This document shows, piece by piece, positions 10,136 through 20,424 of a stretch of DNA of 64,000 bases (positions within the stretch are counted from its first letter, which is position 1; each line of letters begins with the position of its first letter). Source of the stretch: Zizania palustris (taxonomy: Eukaryota; Streptophyta; Magnoliopsida; Poales; Poaceae); the NCBI GenBank assembly GCA_019279435.1, contig JAAALK010000288.1, positions 57,687,363 to 57,751,362 on the forward strand. The letters are read 5' to 3'. The position numbers were made by a program, and so were the translations under genes. The notes below the pieces were generated by a model, which was not told the DNA's origin, made no database searches, and saw only the letters and a program-made list of their open reading frames with translations.

Positions 10136-12523
10136 ATGACCAACACTCAGGGATCTGACGCTCCTCAGAACGGAGGAGATAGTGGCAACCTGCCACAATG
10201 GGGAGCCACCGGGCAAAGGCAAGCGCCGGTCGCCAATCACCCCACTTTGGCTGAGATGATGGCCACTCAGAATCAGTTGGTTTCAGCCCTTCTGCACCAG
10301 ATGCAGCAGCAGCAGCAGCAGATGCAAGAGCAGCAGGCTCACCTCTTTCGCCTCCACCAACAGCCCGAGCTGCCCCGACCTGCCACACCATCTCCCGCTC
10401 CCGCGTCGCAGCTCTCGGAGTTTCTCCGAGTCCGCCCACCGACCTTCTCGAGCACCACCAACCCCATGGAGGCCGGGGATTGGTTGCGGGCGATCGAGAA
10501 GAAGCTCGACCTCCTGACCTGCACTGAGCAGGAGAGGGTGGCCTTCGCCACCCACCAGCTTCATGGTCCCGCCGCTGAGTGGTGGGACAATAACCGCGAG
10601 ACCCTGCCCGAGGGCCACGCCCCCACTTGGGCAGAATTCTCGGCCGCCTTCCGTGCCGCCCACATCCCCGACGGCATCATTGCCCAAAAACAACAAGAGT
10701 TCAGAGATCTGCAGCAAGGGAGCAGATCTGTCACAGAGTATCTGCACGAGTTTAACAGATTGGCCAGGTACGCACCTGAGGAGGTCCGTACTGATGCGGC
10801 CAGGCAAGCTAAGTTCCTTCGGGGACTGAAGGATGAGTTGTCTCTGCAACTCATCTCTGGAGACTTCACCAACTTCCAAAAGTTGGTGAACAAAGCCATC
10901 ATGCAGGAGACCCAGCAAAACAAGGTCGATCTGAAGAAGAAGCGAATGATTGCCTTCAGGCAAAACCAGGGCATGGCCCAGAGACCCCGTTTTGCTCCAC
11001 CCCCACCAGCACAGCAGTACCACCCCCGGCCAGTGTATCGTCCGGCGCCACCAGCCGCTAATGCCAGAGCCAGCCAACCTCGTCCCGCTCCCGCCGCACC
11101 AATCGTCCCAGCTGCCCCGGCCAAGAAGTCGGAGGTTTTGAGAGACAGGCATGGCAAGCCTGTGGTATGCTTCAACTGCCGCCAGGAGGGACACTACTCC
11201 CATCAGTGCCATCATCCCAAGCGTGCTCAAGGCGTCGCCTCCAACCCCGCCGTCCGCGCCAAGGTGAACCACGTCACCGCCGAGGAAGCCCAGGCCGCCC
11301 CGGAGATTGTCATGGGTAAGTTTATGGTTCATTCATCGCTTGCAGTGGTATTATTTGACACCGGAGCTACCCACTCCTTTATATCAACTGCTTTTGTGGA
11401 AAATAATGCCCTGGACATAAGTGAACTACCCAGGCCAGTATTGATAGCTACACCGGGCAAGCAAACCCTCGCCTGTTCCTTTAGTTCAAGGGTATGGGTA
11501 GATATCCAAGGCACGATATTTTGGGCCGACCCCATTCTAATAGAATGCCAAGGTTTGGATCTCATCCTAGGGATGGATTGGCTAAACAAACACCAAGGTG
11601 TGATAGAATGCGCCCAAAGAAAAGTGACTGTGACTGATGAAGAAGGGACTATAGTCACATTCCAGATGCCCAGCATGAAGGCCGGAAGGACAAGACTACA
11701 TCAGATTACCCTGGAGGAGATACCAATAGTCAGTGAGTACCCGGATGTATTCCCAGAGGATCTACCAGGGATGCCACCCAAGAGGGACATCGAGTTCAGG
11801 ATTGACTTGGTGCGCGGAACCACCCCTATTTATAAGCGACCATATCGGATGGCCACTAATGAATTAGCTGAGATGAAGCAGCAGTTGGAGGATCTTGAGA
11901 AGAAAGGCTATATCAGACCAAGCACATCACCGTGGGGTGCCCCCGTCATCTTCGTCGAGAAGAAAGAAGACAAGGCAAAGCGTATGTGTGTGGATTATCG
12001 CGCCTTGAATGAGGTAACAATCAAGAATAAGTACCCGTTGCCTCGAATCGATGATCTCTTCGACCAGCTCAAAGGAGCTACGGTATTCTCGAAGATCGAC
12101 CTGCGGTCTGGTTACCATCAGTTGAGGATTCGAGAAGAGGATATACCCAAGACGGCCTTCACTACCCGTTATGGATTATATGAGTGCACGGTTATGTCCT
12201 TTGGATTGACCAACGCCCCTGCATTCTTCATGAATATGATGAATAAAGTGTTCATGGAATATTTGGACAAGTTCATCGTGGTCTTCATAGACGACATCCT
12301 CATCTATTCCAAGGACCAGAAGGAGCACGAGACTCACCTCCGGTTAACCTTAGGAAAGTTAAGGGAACACCAATTGTATGCCAAGTACAGCAAATGCAAG
12401 TTTTGGACGGCAGAAGTCAAGTTCCTTGGACACATCATCTCTGCGCAAGGAATCGCAGTAGACCCTACCACCGTAGAAGCAGTTACGGATTGGTTGCCAC
12501 CAACGAACGTATCTGAGATATGA
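10136..12523 (+). pseudogene. gag-pol: gag-protease-RT of chromovirus A (ends at a nonsense codon)
   Basis: 795 codons. Gag occupies the first ~370 residues: a Gln-rich stretch, the gag core (HQLHGPAAEWWDN, AEFSAAFRAAHIPD), a Pro-rich section, and one CCHC knuckle (CFNCRQEGHYSHQC, from residue 345). The protease has DTGATHSF from residue 408. RT includes GYIRPSTSPWGAPVIFV, FSKIDLRSGYHQLRI and the catalytic FIDD at residues 717-720. The frame stops at TGA 12521-12523. B reads CGA (Arg) there, so this is a C-to-T transition at a CpG. The sequence continues in the same frame after the stop, so only this base separates it from the RNase H part. Confidence 0.9.
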
Positions 12524-13495
12524 AGTTTTCTGGGTTTGGCAGGATATTATCGGAGGTTTATTGAAAATTTTTCCAAGATAGCCAAGCCTATGACCAAGTT
12601 GTTGCAGAAAGGAGAGAAGTTTGAATGGACTCCTGAATGCGAGGAAAGTTTCCGCACTCTCAAGACCCGTTTGGTGTCAGCACCCATACTAACCTTACCC
12701 GATATCCGCAAAGACTTCCATGTCTATTGCGACGCATCTCGCCAAGGATTGGGATGTGTTCTTATGCAAGATGGGAAGGTTATCTCTTATGCCTCCCGTC
12801 AGTTGAGACCTCATGAGTTGAATTATCCGACCCATGATTTGGAATTAGCCGCCGTAGTGCACGCCATTAAGATTTGGAGGCACTATCTGGTTGGAAATCG
12901 ATGTGAGATCTTTACGGATCACAAGAGCCTGAAGTATATCTTCACACAGCCAGACCTTAACTTGAGGCAAAGACGATGGTTGGAACTAATTAAGGACTAT
13001 GACTTAGGTATTCACTACCACCCCGGAAAAGCAAATGTGGTAGCTGATGCCTTAAGTCGCAAGGGATATTGCACAGCCATGATGATTCAAGAACACGCAC
13101 CCCTGTTATGTAGGGAGATGGAAAAATTAAATCTTGGATTAACCACAAGAGCATACCTAGCCACCTTGGAGACCCAACCTGTCTTGTTTGAGCAGATTCG
13201 TGAAGCTCAGTTAGAGGACCCAGATATAGCTGCCATTAAGAAGAACATGAGACAAGGAAAAGCCCCCGGATTTTCAGAGGACGAGAGTGGCACCATATGG
13301 TTTGGAACTCGGATATGTGTGTCGGATAAACCTGAAATAAAGACTCTTATCCTAAGAGAAGCCCATGAGACATTGTACTCCATTCATCCCGGCAGTACCA
13401 AGATGTACCAAGATCTGAAGGAACGTTATTGGTGGGTGAGCATGAAAGAGAGATTGCCCAGTTTGTCGCCGAATGTGACACCTGCAGAAGAGTAA
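12524..13495 (+). pseudogene. pol: RNase H and integrase zinc-finger part (chromovirus A)
   Basis: In frame with the upstream gag-RT. It contains the RT connection (FSKIAKPMTKLLQKG), RNase H (VYCDASRQGLGCVLMQDGKV, TDHKSLKYIF, NVVADALSRKG) and the beginning of integrase (AHETLYSIHPGSTKM). One A is missing at about 13445 compared with B (ATGAAAGAG versus ATGAAAAGAG). The frame therefore drifts and ends at 13495, and integrase continues in the +1-shifted frame from about 13446. The CxxC half of the integrase zinc finger lies in the new frame. Confidence 0.88.
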
Positions 13496-14175
13496 AAGCT
13501 GAACATCAGAGACCTGCAGGATTGTTACAGCCACTTAAAGTGCCGGAATGGAAGTGGGAAGAGATCGGTATGGATTTCATCACCGGATTACCAAAGACCC
13601 AACTTGGGTATGATTCTATTTGGGTGATCATCGATCGGCTTACGAAAGTAGCTCATTTCATAGCCGTCAAGACGACCTTTAGTGGCCCTAAGCTTGCAGA
13701 GCTATATATGGCCCGGATTGTATGTCTTCACGGAGTGCCCAAGAAGATAGTGTCTGACCGAGGAAGTCAGTTTACCACTCGTTTTTGGAAGAACCTCCAA
13801 GAGGAGATGGGCACGAGATTGAATTTCAGTACCGCCTACCATCCTCAGACAGATGGACAAACGGAGAGGGTAAATCAGATACTAGAGGATATGCTTCGAG
13901 CATGTGTCTTGGATTTTGGAGCCACATGGGACAAGAGCTTGCCGTACGCTGAGTTTTCGTATAACAACAGCTATCAAGCCAGTCTTCAGATGTCTCCCTT
14001 TGAAGCACTATATGGACGTAAGTGCAGAACGCCACTACTTTGGGACCAACCCGGTGAATCCCAAGTATTCGGAACAGACATTCTTCGTGAAGCTAAAGAG
14101 AAAGTACGGATCATCAGAGACCGACTCAAGACAGCCCAATCGCGACAGAAGAGCTACGCAGACAATCGCCGCCGA
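13446..14175 (+). pseudogene. pol: integrase catalytic core (chromovirus A), cut by copia A'
   Basis: CDTCRRVKAEHQRPAG, GMDFITGLPKT (first Asp), VSDRGSQFTTRFW (second Asp) and HPQTDGQTERVNQ (catalytic Glu) are all present. The frame is broken off at 14175 by copia A'. The continuation at 24922 is in the same frame once the insert and the duplicated GCCGA are removed (10,746 bases, a multiple of three). The copia insertion itself is thus the only lesion between integrase core and chromodomain. Confidence 0.9.
14171..14175. repeat. target-site duplication of copia A' (left copy)
   Basis: GCCGA directly before the LTR start. The identical GCCGA follows the other LTR at 24917-24921. The uninterrupted homologous site in B (around 37427) confirms the duplication. 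Confidence 0.93.
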
Positions 14176-15251
14176 TGTAGGACCGAAAGTAGCGACCAGA
14201 GGGGGGGTGAATGGGCGCCTAAAAAAATATTCTTGCGAATCAATGGCCTGCTCCCAACACCCAACGCACCTCAACAGACTAACAGTGAAAAGTAAACAGA
14301 TCAACAGAGCTTCAAAAGATCTAGCCTAAAAACAACCGGTGTCCTAATCGAAAAGACACCAACACAGTGCTAATAGGCAGATTAAGTTCATTCACTTAAA
14401 CAAATAGCATCTTCACAAGGATTCTATAAACTCACAGAAAATACATCATGTGCATCAAGAATATTCATACATGCATTTCATCCATCACAGGTATATTCTA
14501 CATAGGCATTTAAAAATTGACTTAAAAAATCAACATACTGAATAGTTGATAATTAAATTATCTAAGAACATTCATCAACTAGAAGCATCGGTACATCAGA
14601 GGATTAATCAGTGAACTAACTATGACTGCACGCAAAACGAGGCTTTAGGAATACCATGAATAGTTATCTCCTATGAAGTATCTGTGTAGGAACAGACGAT
14701 GCTCTTGTTCAAGTGGACCTTCTGCCGAACACCTGGGATGCACTCGGCCACTCCTGGATTTGCAGAAACACCACGCTACGCGACGAACAGGATTCAGAAG
14801 CAGTACATGTTCGAATCAATGGAAAACACAAGCCGTGTTGATTCTTGCTAGTTGTGCACACAAATCAAGACACACTAAATAAAACAATTAATGGCCCAAT
14901 TAGCACTTGCGTGACCAGGGAACAAAAACAACAGCAAGTTTAAGAAATCAAAGCAACATTTAAAATCAGAACCAGATGGCAAACCAGAGCGCTGAAAAAT
15001 TTCTGTGACTTGCTCCTGTGCGCTACCAAGAATTGCGTCATAAAAAAAAATTCTGCTGAAACTCAACACCTGATCCTCGTAACTCGTGTTCGTGCAAATA
15101 AACTAGCCAAAGAAAACGCAAACTGAGATGAAAACGTGGTTCTAAACGGCGGCGGAGAAGAATAACACGCAGAAAAAAGATGACCCAAAGATTTGAGATT
15201 GGTAAAGTAATTTCTGAAAAATGGGTGCCCTAACCCTAGGCTATTGGGGCC

Positions 15252-15259
15252 TATTTATA
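15252..15259 (-). promoter_or_regulatory. TATA box in Sirevirus LTR
   Basis: Minus-strand CTATAAATAGG within the LTR, kept in the other LTRs at 24319-24326, 51811-51818 and 56112-56119. The 5' LTR copy (24319) would drive A'. Confidence 0.65.
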
Positions 15260-15606
15260 GGCAGCCCATTAAAAGGAAAAATGCAGAAATACCCCTAGGG
15301 TTTTTTACAGACGCTGAATAAAAAATGGAAAAGACCGAAATGCCCTTAGGGTTTTTTACAGACTCAACTGACAGACTGTGGGCCTAAAGGCAAAATAGTA
15401 AAACCTAAATAAAGGTAACTTGTCCTGATGCGGAGCTTTCGTAGCAGCTACGGCTTCGCCTCAGAACGGTCAGATCCGAGATCAGCGGTCGTCAGTGTTG
15501 CGCCGAAACTGACAAAGCGTCCACCGACTTCGCACCGGGTACCCGGATTGGGCCGGCCCGATTCCGCAGCTCCCTCAGCCCGGCAATCGCTCGCCGCCCG
15601 TGTACC

Positions 15607-15733
15607 TGAGTCAATCCCGGTCAACAGCCCAGTGGATCCTCTACTGCTCCTAGCCCATGTACCCGGATTGGGCCAGCTCGACCTCGCGGCCTCCTCTGCC
15701 CGACAGTCGCTCGCTGCCCGTGTACCTGAGTCA
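15607..15733 (-). promoter_or_regulatory. paired TGAGTCA (GCN4/bZIP-like) boxes on a 120-bp repeat in U3
   Basis: TGAGTCA occurs at 15607-15613 and 15727-15733, each at the end of a diverged repeat that starts TACCCGGATTGGGCC and includes CGCCCGTGTACC or TGCCCGTGTACC. The period is 120 bp. The pair is kept in all Sirevirus LTRs here (24674/24794, 52108/52227, 56442/56561). TGAGTCA is a known bZIP-binding core in plants; use as an enhancer is inferred. Confidence 0.45.
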
Positions 15734-15849
15734 CACGCGGCCCAGACACAGCAGATCATCTCTCTCTTTTCATTCCTCTTTGACTATCGTTGACAATGAC
15801 TCATCACATCTGGAGCCATGAGGCCCACGCTATTCAGCATGGCTCCTCA

Positions 15850-17225
15850 ATCTCCCCCTTGATGAGTGCATTGTCAACACTTCTCTTCATCTGCTCTTCA
15901 GTACCTGCGAACAACTGTGGAAACACGAAAACAAAGCACAAGAAAACAAAGAAGAAGAAAACAAAGTAAAAGTTTAACCCTAATGACGAAAAGCCGAACA
16001 GAAGCAAGAGACGGTCATTATGGTTAACCAAAGTAAAAACTCAAAAACGAGTGCAGTCTCAGAAACATCAACAAGGATATCAAAAGAGTAAGGACAAACG
16101 AGACAAAAACTCCCCTGAAACAAATCCCAGAGAAAGCCAAAACTCCCCCTTAAACTCTTATACCAAAATTTCTCCCCCTTGTTGACAAGTGAACTCATCA
16201 AGCACTCTAAAAACGACACTGACTCCCCCTGAAATGCAACTCCCCCTCAAAATATGCAATGAATGCAACTAGGGTGCAGGTGGAGTGTAGAAAGCATGCT
16301 TCTCAGATATGATTGACTGGAATTACAACATCTAACAAGTATAGCAAAAGACATACTGTCGAAGTCACATGGCATGATCAGTACAACAGATGATATCCAA
16401 AGAAAGTCATTTAGCACGCATTTTTCAGTTTTTGCAAACAAAAAGCATCACCACATTTCCCAGTTAACAAGCAAGGTAAAACATGAGATGCAGAAGCTAA
16501 CTGATATCTACCAAGATAAGCATCGTCCAAAACAAAGTGCTTCAACAAACTTGTTGTCTTTTTAATTTTCAGGCTTTTTCATTGTCCTTTTTCATTTTTG
16601 CCAAGGGTTATTTGCATGTCAAACCTTATGCTAACCGACCAAGTCAAGCCTAGGCCAGAACTAGACCATCAGAAGCTTAAGACATTGGTCTTGGCATACA
16701 CTACACTGTCCTAGTTCATACCAAAGTGCTATGGCAAGCAGTCCAGAACAATGCAATGCGACAAGGCAAACCCACTTGGATCTTTTCAACTTAAGCATAA
16801 AAAGGCATGGAATTTTCATTCATTTTTGATTTTTATCATTTTTATAGCACATTTTCCATGTTAAAGCATAAAGATGTCCAAGTTGCATATCTGCACCTAT
16901 GTGATGAACTAGCTACAAGGCATGTAACAGATAGCAAAAGCACTCAGCCTACACATGCTAGTTACCAGAAGCAATGGTGATCATTTTTCAAGTTGAAAGC
17001 GTAAAAGCCATGCATATGACAGATATCAGACATATCAAGCGAACTGAAACAAAGCATGATCATTGACAAGTAATCAAAAGCATGTACCAGCTAGAATAAG
17101 TAAAGCAGTTCAATCATATAACAGAAGCAGGCTCAAAAGTGTGATATGTGAATATGTATGATATGAACACACACCAAAAGACTCAAGAAAAGAGTAAAGA
17201 AGAAAGAAAAATGACGCAAAATATC
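15850..17225 (-). other. 3' untranslated region of Sirevirus A' with repeated polypurine tracts
   Basis: About 1.4 kb between the end of pol and the 3' LTR without a supported ORF. The LTR-proximal PPT is at 15850-15866 (minus strand AAGGGGGAGAT). Further AGGGGGAG-type tracts lie near 16143, 16172, 16223 and 16240. Multiple PPTs before the 3' LTR are a described Sirevirus feature. No env-like ORF is evident. Confidence 0.75.
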
Positions 17226-20200
17226 CTAAAAAGGATACACAACACCCAAATCCCCTCGTAAACGCTCGAATGTAGACTGATCTAGGGGTTTGGTGAAAAT
17301 ATCAGCCAACTGATGATGGGTATCAACATGAACAAGGTCAATGACACCTTTCTCATATTGATCCCGCAAAAAGTGAAAGCGCACATCAATGTGTTTGGTT
17401 TTTGAATGAATACATGGGTTTTTCCCTACACTAATTGCACTGGTGCTGTCGCAAAACAAAGGAACTCTTGTAGGAAAGAACAACCCAAAATCTCTTAAAG
17501 TGGAAATCATCCAAACCAACTGTGAGCAGCAGCTAGCAGCAGCTACATACTCAGCCTCTGTGGTCGAAAGAGCAACTCCAGATTGCTTTCGAGAAGACCA
17601 AGAGACAAGAGAAGAACCAAGAAACTGGCAAGTACCGGAAGTCGACTTGCGATCCAACCGGCACCCACCGAAGTCAGCGTCCGAAAAACCAGATAAATCA
17701 AGAGATGATGATGCTGAATAGCAAAGACCAAGATCAGGCGCATAGGTAAGATACCTGAAGATACGCTTGACAGCTTGCCGATGAGACGCGCGTGGTGAAG
17801 ACTGGAAGCGCGCGAACAGTCCCACGGCGAACTGTATGTCTAGCCTTGTCGCCGTCAAGTACAGCAGCGAACCGATCATCCCTCGAAACTCTCTCTCATT
17901 GACCTTGACCCCGCTCTCGTCCTTGTCCAGACCCCCAGATGTACCCATTGGGGTCATCTGAGGCTTCAGCTCTCCACCAAAGTCGAATTTCTTCAACATG
18001 TCCCGAGTATACTTACCCTGGTGGATGAAGGTGCCGTCCTTGGTCTGCTTGATCTAGAGCCCTAGAAAATACTTGAGCTCACCCATGAGGCTCATCTCGA
18101 ACTCGCTGTGCATCTGCTCAGAAAACTTGGACACAAGATCATTAGTAGTACCGCCAAAGATAATATCGTCCACGTATATCTGAGCGACTAAAAAATCTGA
18201 AGCATCTCTGAGCAAGAAGAGAGTCTTATCCACAGAACCCATCACAAAGCCCTTCCCCAACAAAAACTGCTTTAACCGGTCATACCAAGCCCTGGGGCTT
18301 GCTTCAACCCGTATAAAGCTTTCTGCAGCTTAAAAACATGTCGAGGAAACTTAGGGTTCTCAAAACCGGGGGGCTGCCTAACATAAACCTCCTCCTCTAT
18401 GTACCCGTTCAGAAAAGCACTCTTGACGTCCATTTGAAAAAGCTTAAAACCCTTCGAAGCGGCAAAAGCTAAAAGAATGTGAATGGACTCAAGACGGGCA
18501 ACAGGGGCGAAAGTTTCTTCAAAATCAATACCTTCCTTCTGGCAGAAACCCTGGGCAACTAGTCGAGCTTTGTTGCGCACCACAACCCCATCTTCATCTT
18601 GCTTGTTCTTGAACACCCACTTGGTGCCTATGGGGTTGCATCCTGGTGGCAGCTCTACTAGTGTCCAAACCCGATCGCGGACAAAATTCTCAAGCTGTTC
18701 TTGCATGGCATTAATCCAGTTCGAGTCAGAAAGAGCATGAGAAATGTCTCTGGGCTCAAAAGATGCAACAAAAGCAGATTCAGCAAACACAGCAAGAGAG
18801 TCAACAGACGAACGCAAAGTTCTTGAAGACACATCACCGATGATGAGCTCTGAGGGGTGATCACGCTGAACTGCTCGGGATCCCTGGTGATCTGAAGTCA
18901 CCTCACCGGAGTCAGCAGCTGGCACCTCTGGACTCGACTGAGGGGGCTCGATCGAAGTGGAAGAAGTGATCAGAGGTCCGCCCTCGTCCTCAGTCGAAGT
19001 CTCAGAAGGTGTGGGCTCTGCAGGAGGTGCAGAAGGCCCACCCTCATCAGCAGCTGGAGTATCCTCATCTTCCTCGAAGATGGACTCTCCGAGCTCACCA
19101 TCACCAGAAAGCTCAAAAGAAGGATTCAAAGAAGGCAAGGACTCATCAAACGAAACCTCACAAGTCTCGACAAGCTGCTGGGAGTCGAGATTCCAAACAC
19201 GGAAGCCTCGAGAATGCAAAGCGTAACCAAGAAAAACACCATCCCAGCAACGAGACTCAAACTTGTCCAAATGCCCTCCCTTCTTGAGCACAAAGCACTT
19301 GCAGCCAAACGCTCGCAAGTGACTCACCTTGGGCTGTCTGCCAAACCGCAACTCATAAGAGGTCTTACCAAGGTAAGCTCTAAGAAAAATGCGGTTGGCC
19401 AGATAGCAAGCCGTGTTCATGGCTTCAGCCCAAAAGCGCCTAGGAGTCCTGTGCTCATCGAGCATCGTCCTGGCCATCTCGACTAGCGTGCGGTTCTTTC
19501 GTTCCACAACGCCATTCTGTGGGGGAGTGTAAGGAGCAGAAAACTGATGGTCAAGACCCTGATCACTACAGAAGCTGACGAACTGAGAGTTCTTGAACTC
19601 AGAGCCGTTGTCGGAGCGAATTGCTCGCATACGACCATTGTTCTCATTCTTCAGCTTCAAAATCAGGTCATGAACAAAATGAAAAGTTTCATCCTTAGTC
19701 TCCAAAAAGAAAACCCACGAGAATCGAGAAAAATCGTCAACAATCACAAGAGCGTACCACTTCCCACCGACTGAGCGTACCCGAGCTGGACCGACAGTGT
19801 CCATGTGTAACAGCTCGCCCGGATACAAAGTCATCACCTGAGTAACAGGTGAGTGAGAAGCGGCAACCATTTTCACGTGACGACGGGGATGGCAAACTAG
19901 ATCCTTCTCCATCTTAAGCTTGGGCAATCCTCGGATGAGGTCCATAGAGCTCAACCTGACTAGCAGGTCAAAACTCAAATGGCCTAACCTCCTATGCCAC
20001 TTCCAGAGCTCAGAAGAAGATCCAACAATTAAACAGCGAGAAGGGCCAAAAGAACTAGAGAAGTCAATCCGAAAAACTTTACCGAAAGGTAATATCTGGC
20101 AAATCAAAGACCCTCTAGAATCAAACACAGAAGAATTGCCCTTCTTAAAACGCACCTCCAAACCATCCTCAAGAAGTTGCGAAACAGAAATCAAATTGAA

Positions 20201-20424
20201 GTTCAAGTTTCCAACCAAAGCAACATTCTTCAAAGAAAAATGGTCTGAAATGCGAATTGAGCCAATGCCACTTACTTTCCCTTGACCACTGTTCCCGAAG
20301 GTGATGTACTCTTTGGAGCTCGGGGGAGTGAGACTGGAGAACCATCTGCGATGTCCCGTCATGTGGCGAGAGCATCCTGAGTCCATGATCCAAACGTCCT
20401 CCAGTCCCCGATCCTGCACAATCA
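17226..20424 (-). pseudogene. pol: pol of Sirevirus A' (protease-integrase-RT-RNase H, broken)
   Basis: Segment 20419-18272 (715 codons) holds the protease motif MDSGCSRHMTG, the GAG-pre-integrase HHCC region, the integrase D,D35E core (DTVGP, RSDNGSEF, NGVVERKN) and the first half of RT (FQMDVKSAFLNGYIEEEVYV). A G is missing at about 18295 compared with G, which shifts the frame at QAPRAW. Segment 18263-18054 has the catalytic YVDD and ends at TAG (18054-18056), where G has CAG. Segment 17999-17226 carries RNase H (SDADFGGCRLDRKSTSG, STTEAEYVAAASC) and reaches the natural stop. The integrase zinc finger also has Cys-to-Arg (VCHPRRH versus VCHPCRH in G). The pol frame is -1 relative to gag. 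Confidence 0.9.

Larger units (their letters stand above)
14176..15849 (-). repeat. 3' LTR of Sirevirus A' (1674 bp)
   Basis: On the minus strand it runs TGAGGAGCC ... CCTACA. It carries a TATA box (15252-15259) and a duplicated U3 block with TGAGTCA boxes at 15607 and 15727. Short frames inside it are not conserved as proteins. Confidence 0.93.

Noticed and set aside
10283..11332. 349-codon minus-strand frame opposite gag of A
   Set aside because: Shadow of the gag reading frame; Leu/Gly-rich translation with no domain, and the equivalent region in B is split.
15428..15793. 121-codon frame in Sirevirus LTR (also 24495-24860)
   Set aside because: Lies in the duplicated U3 module; the repeat in the protein is just the DNA repeat, and the F and G copies do not keep the frame.
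15850..17225. env-like ORF expected in some Sireviruses
   Set aside because: No frame longer than ~65 codons and none shared among A', F and G.
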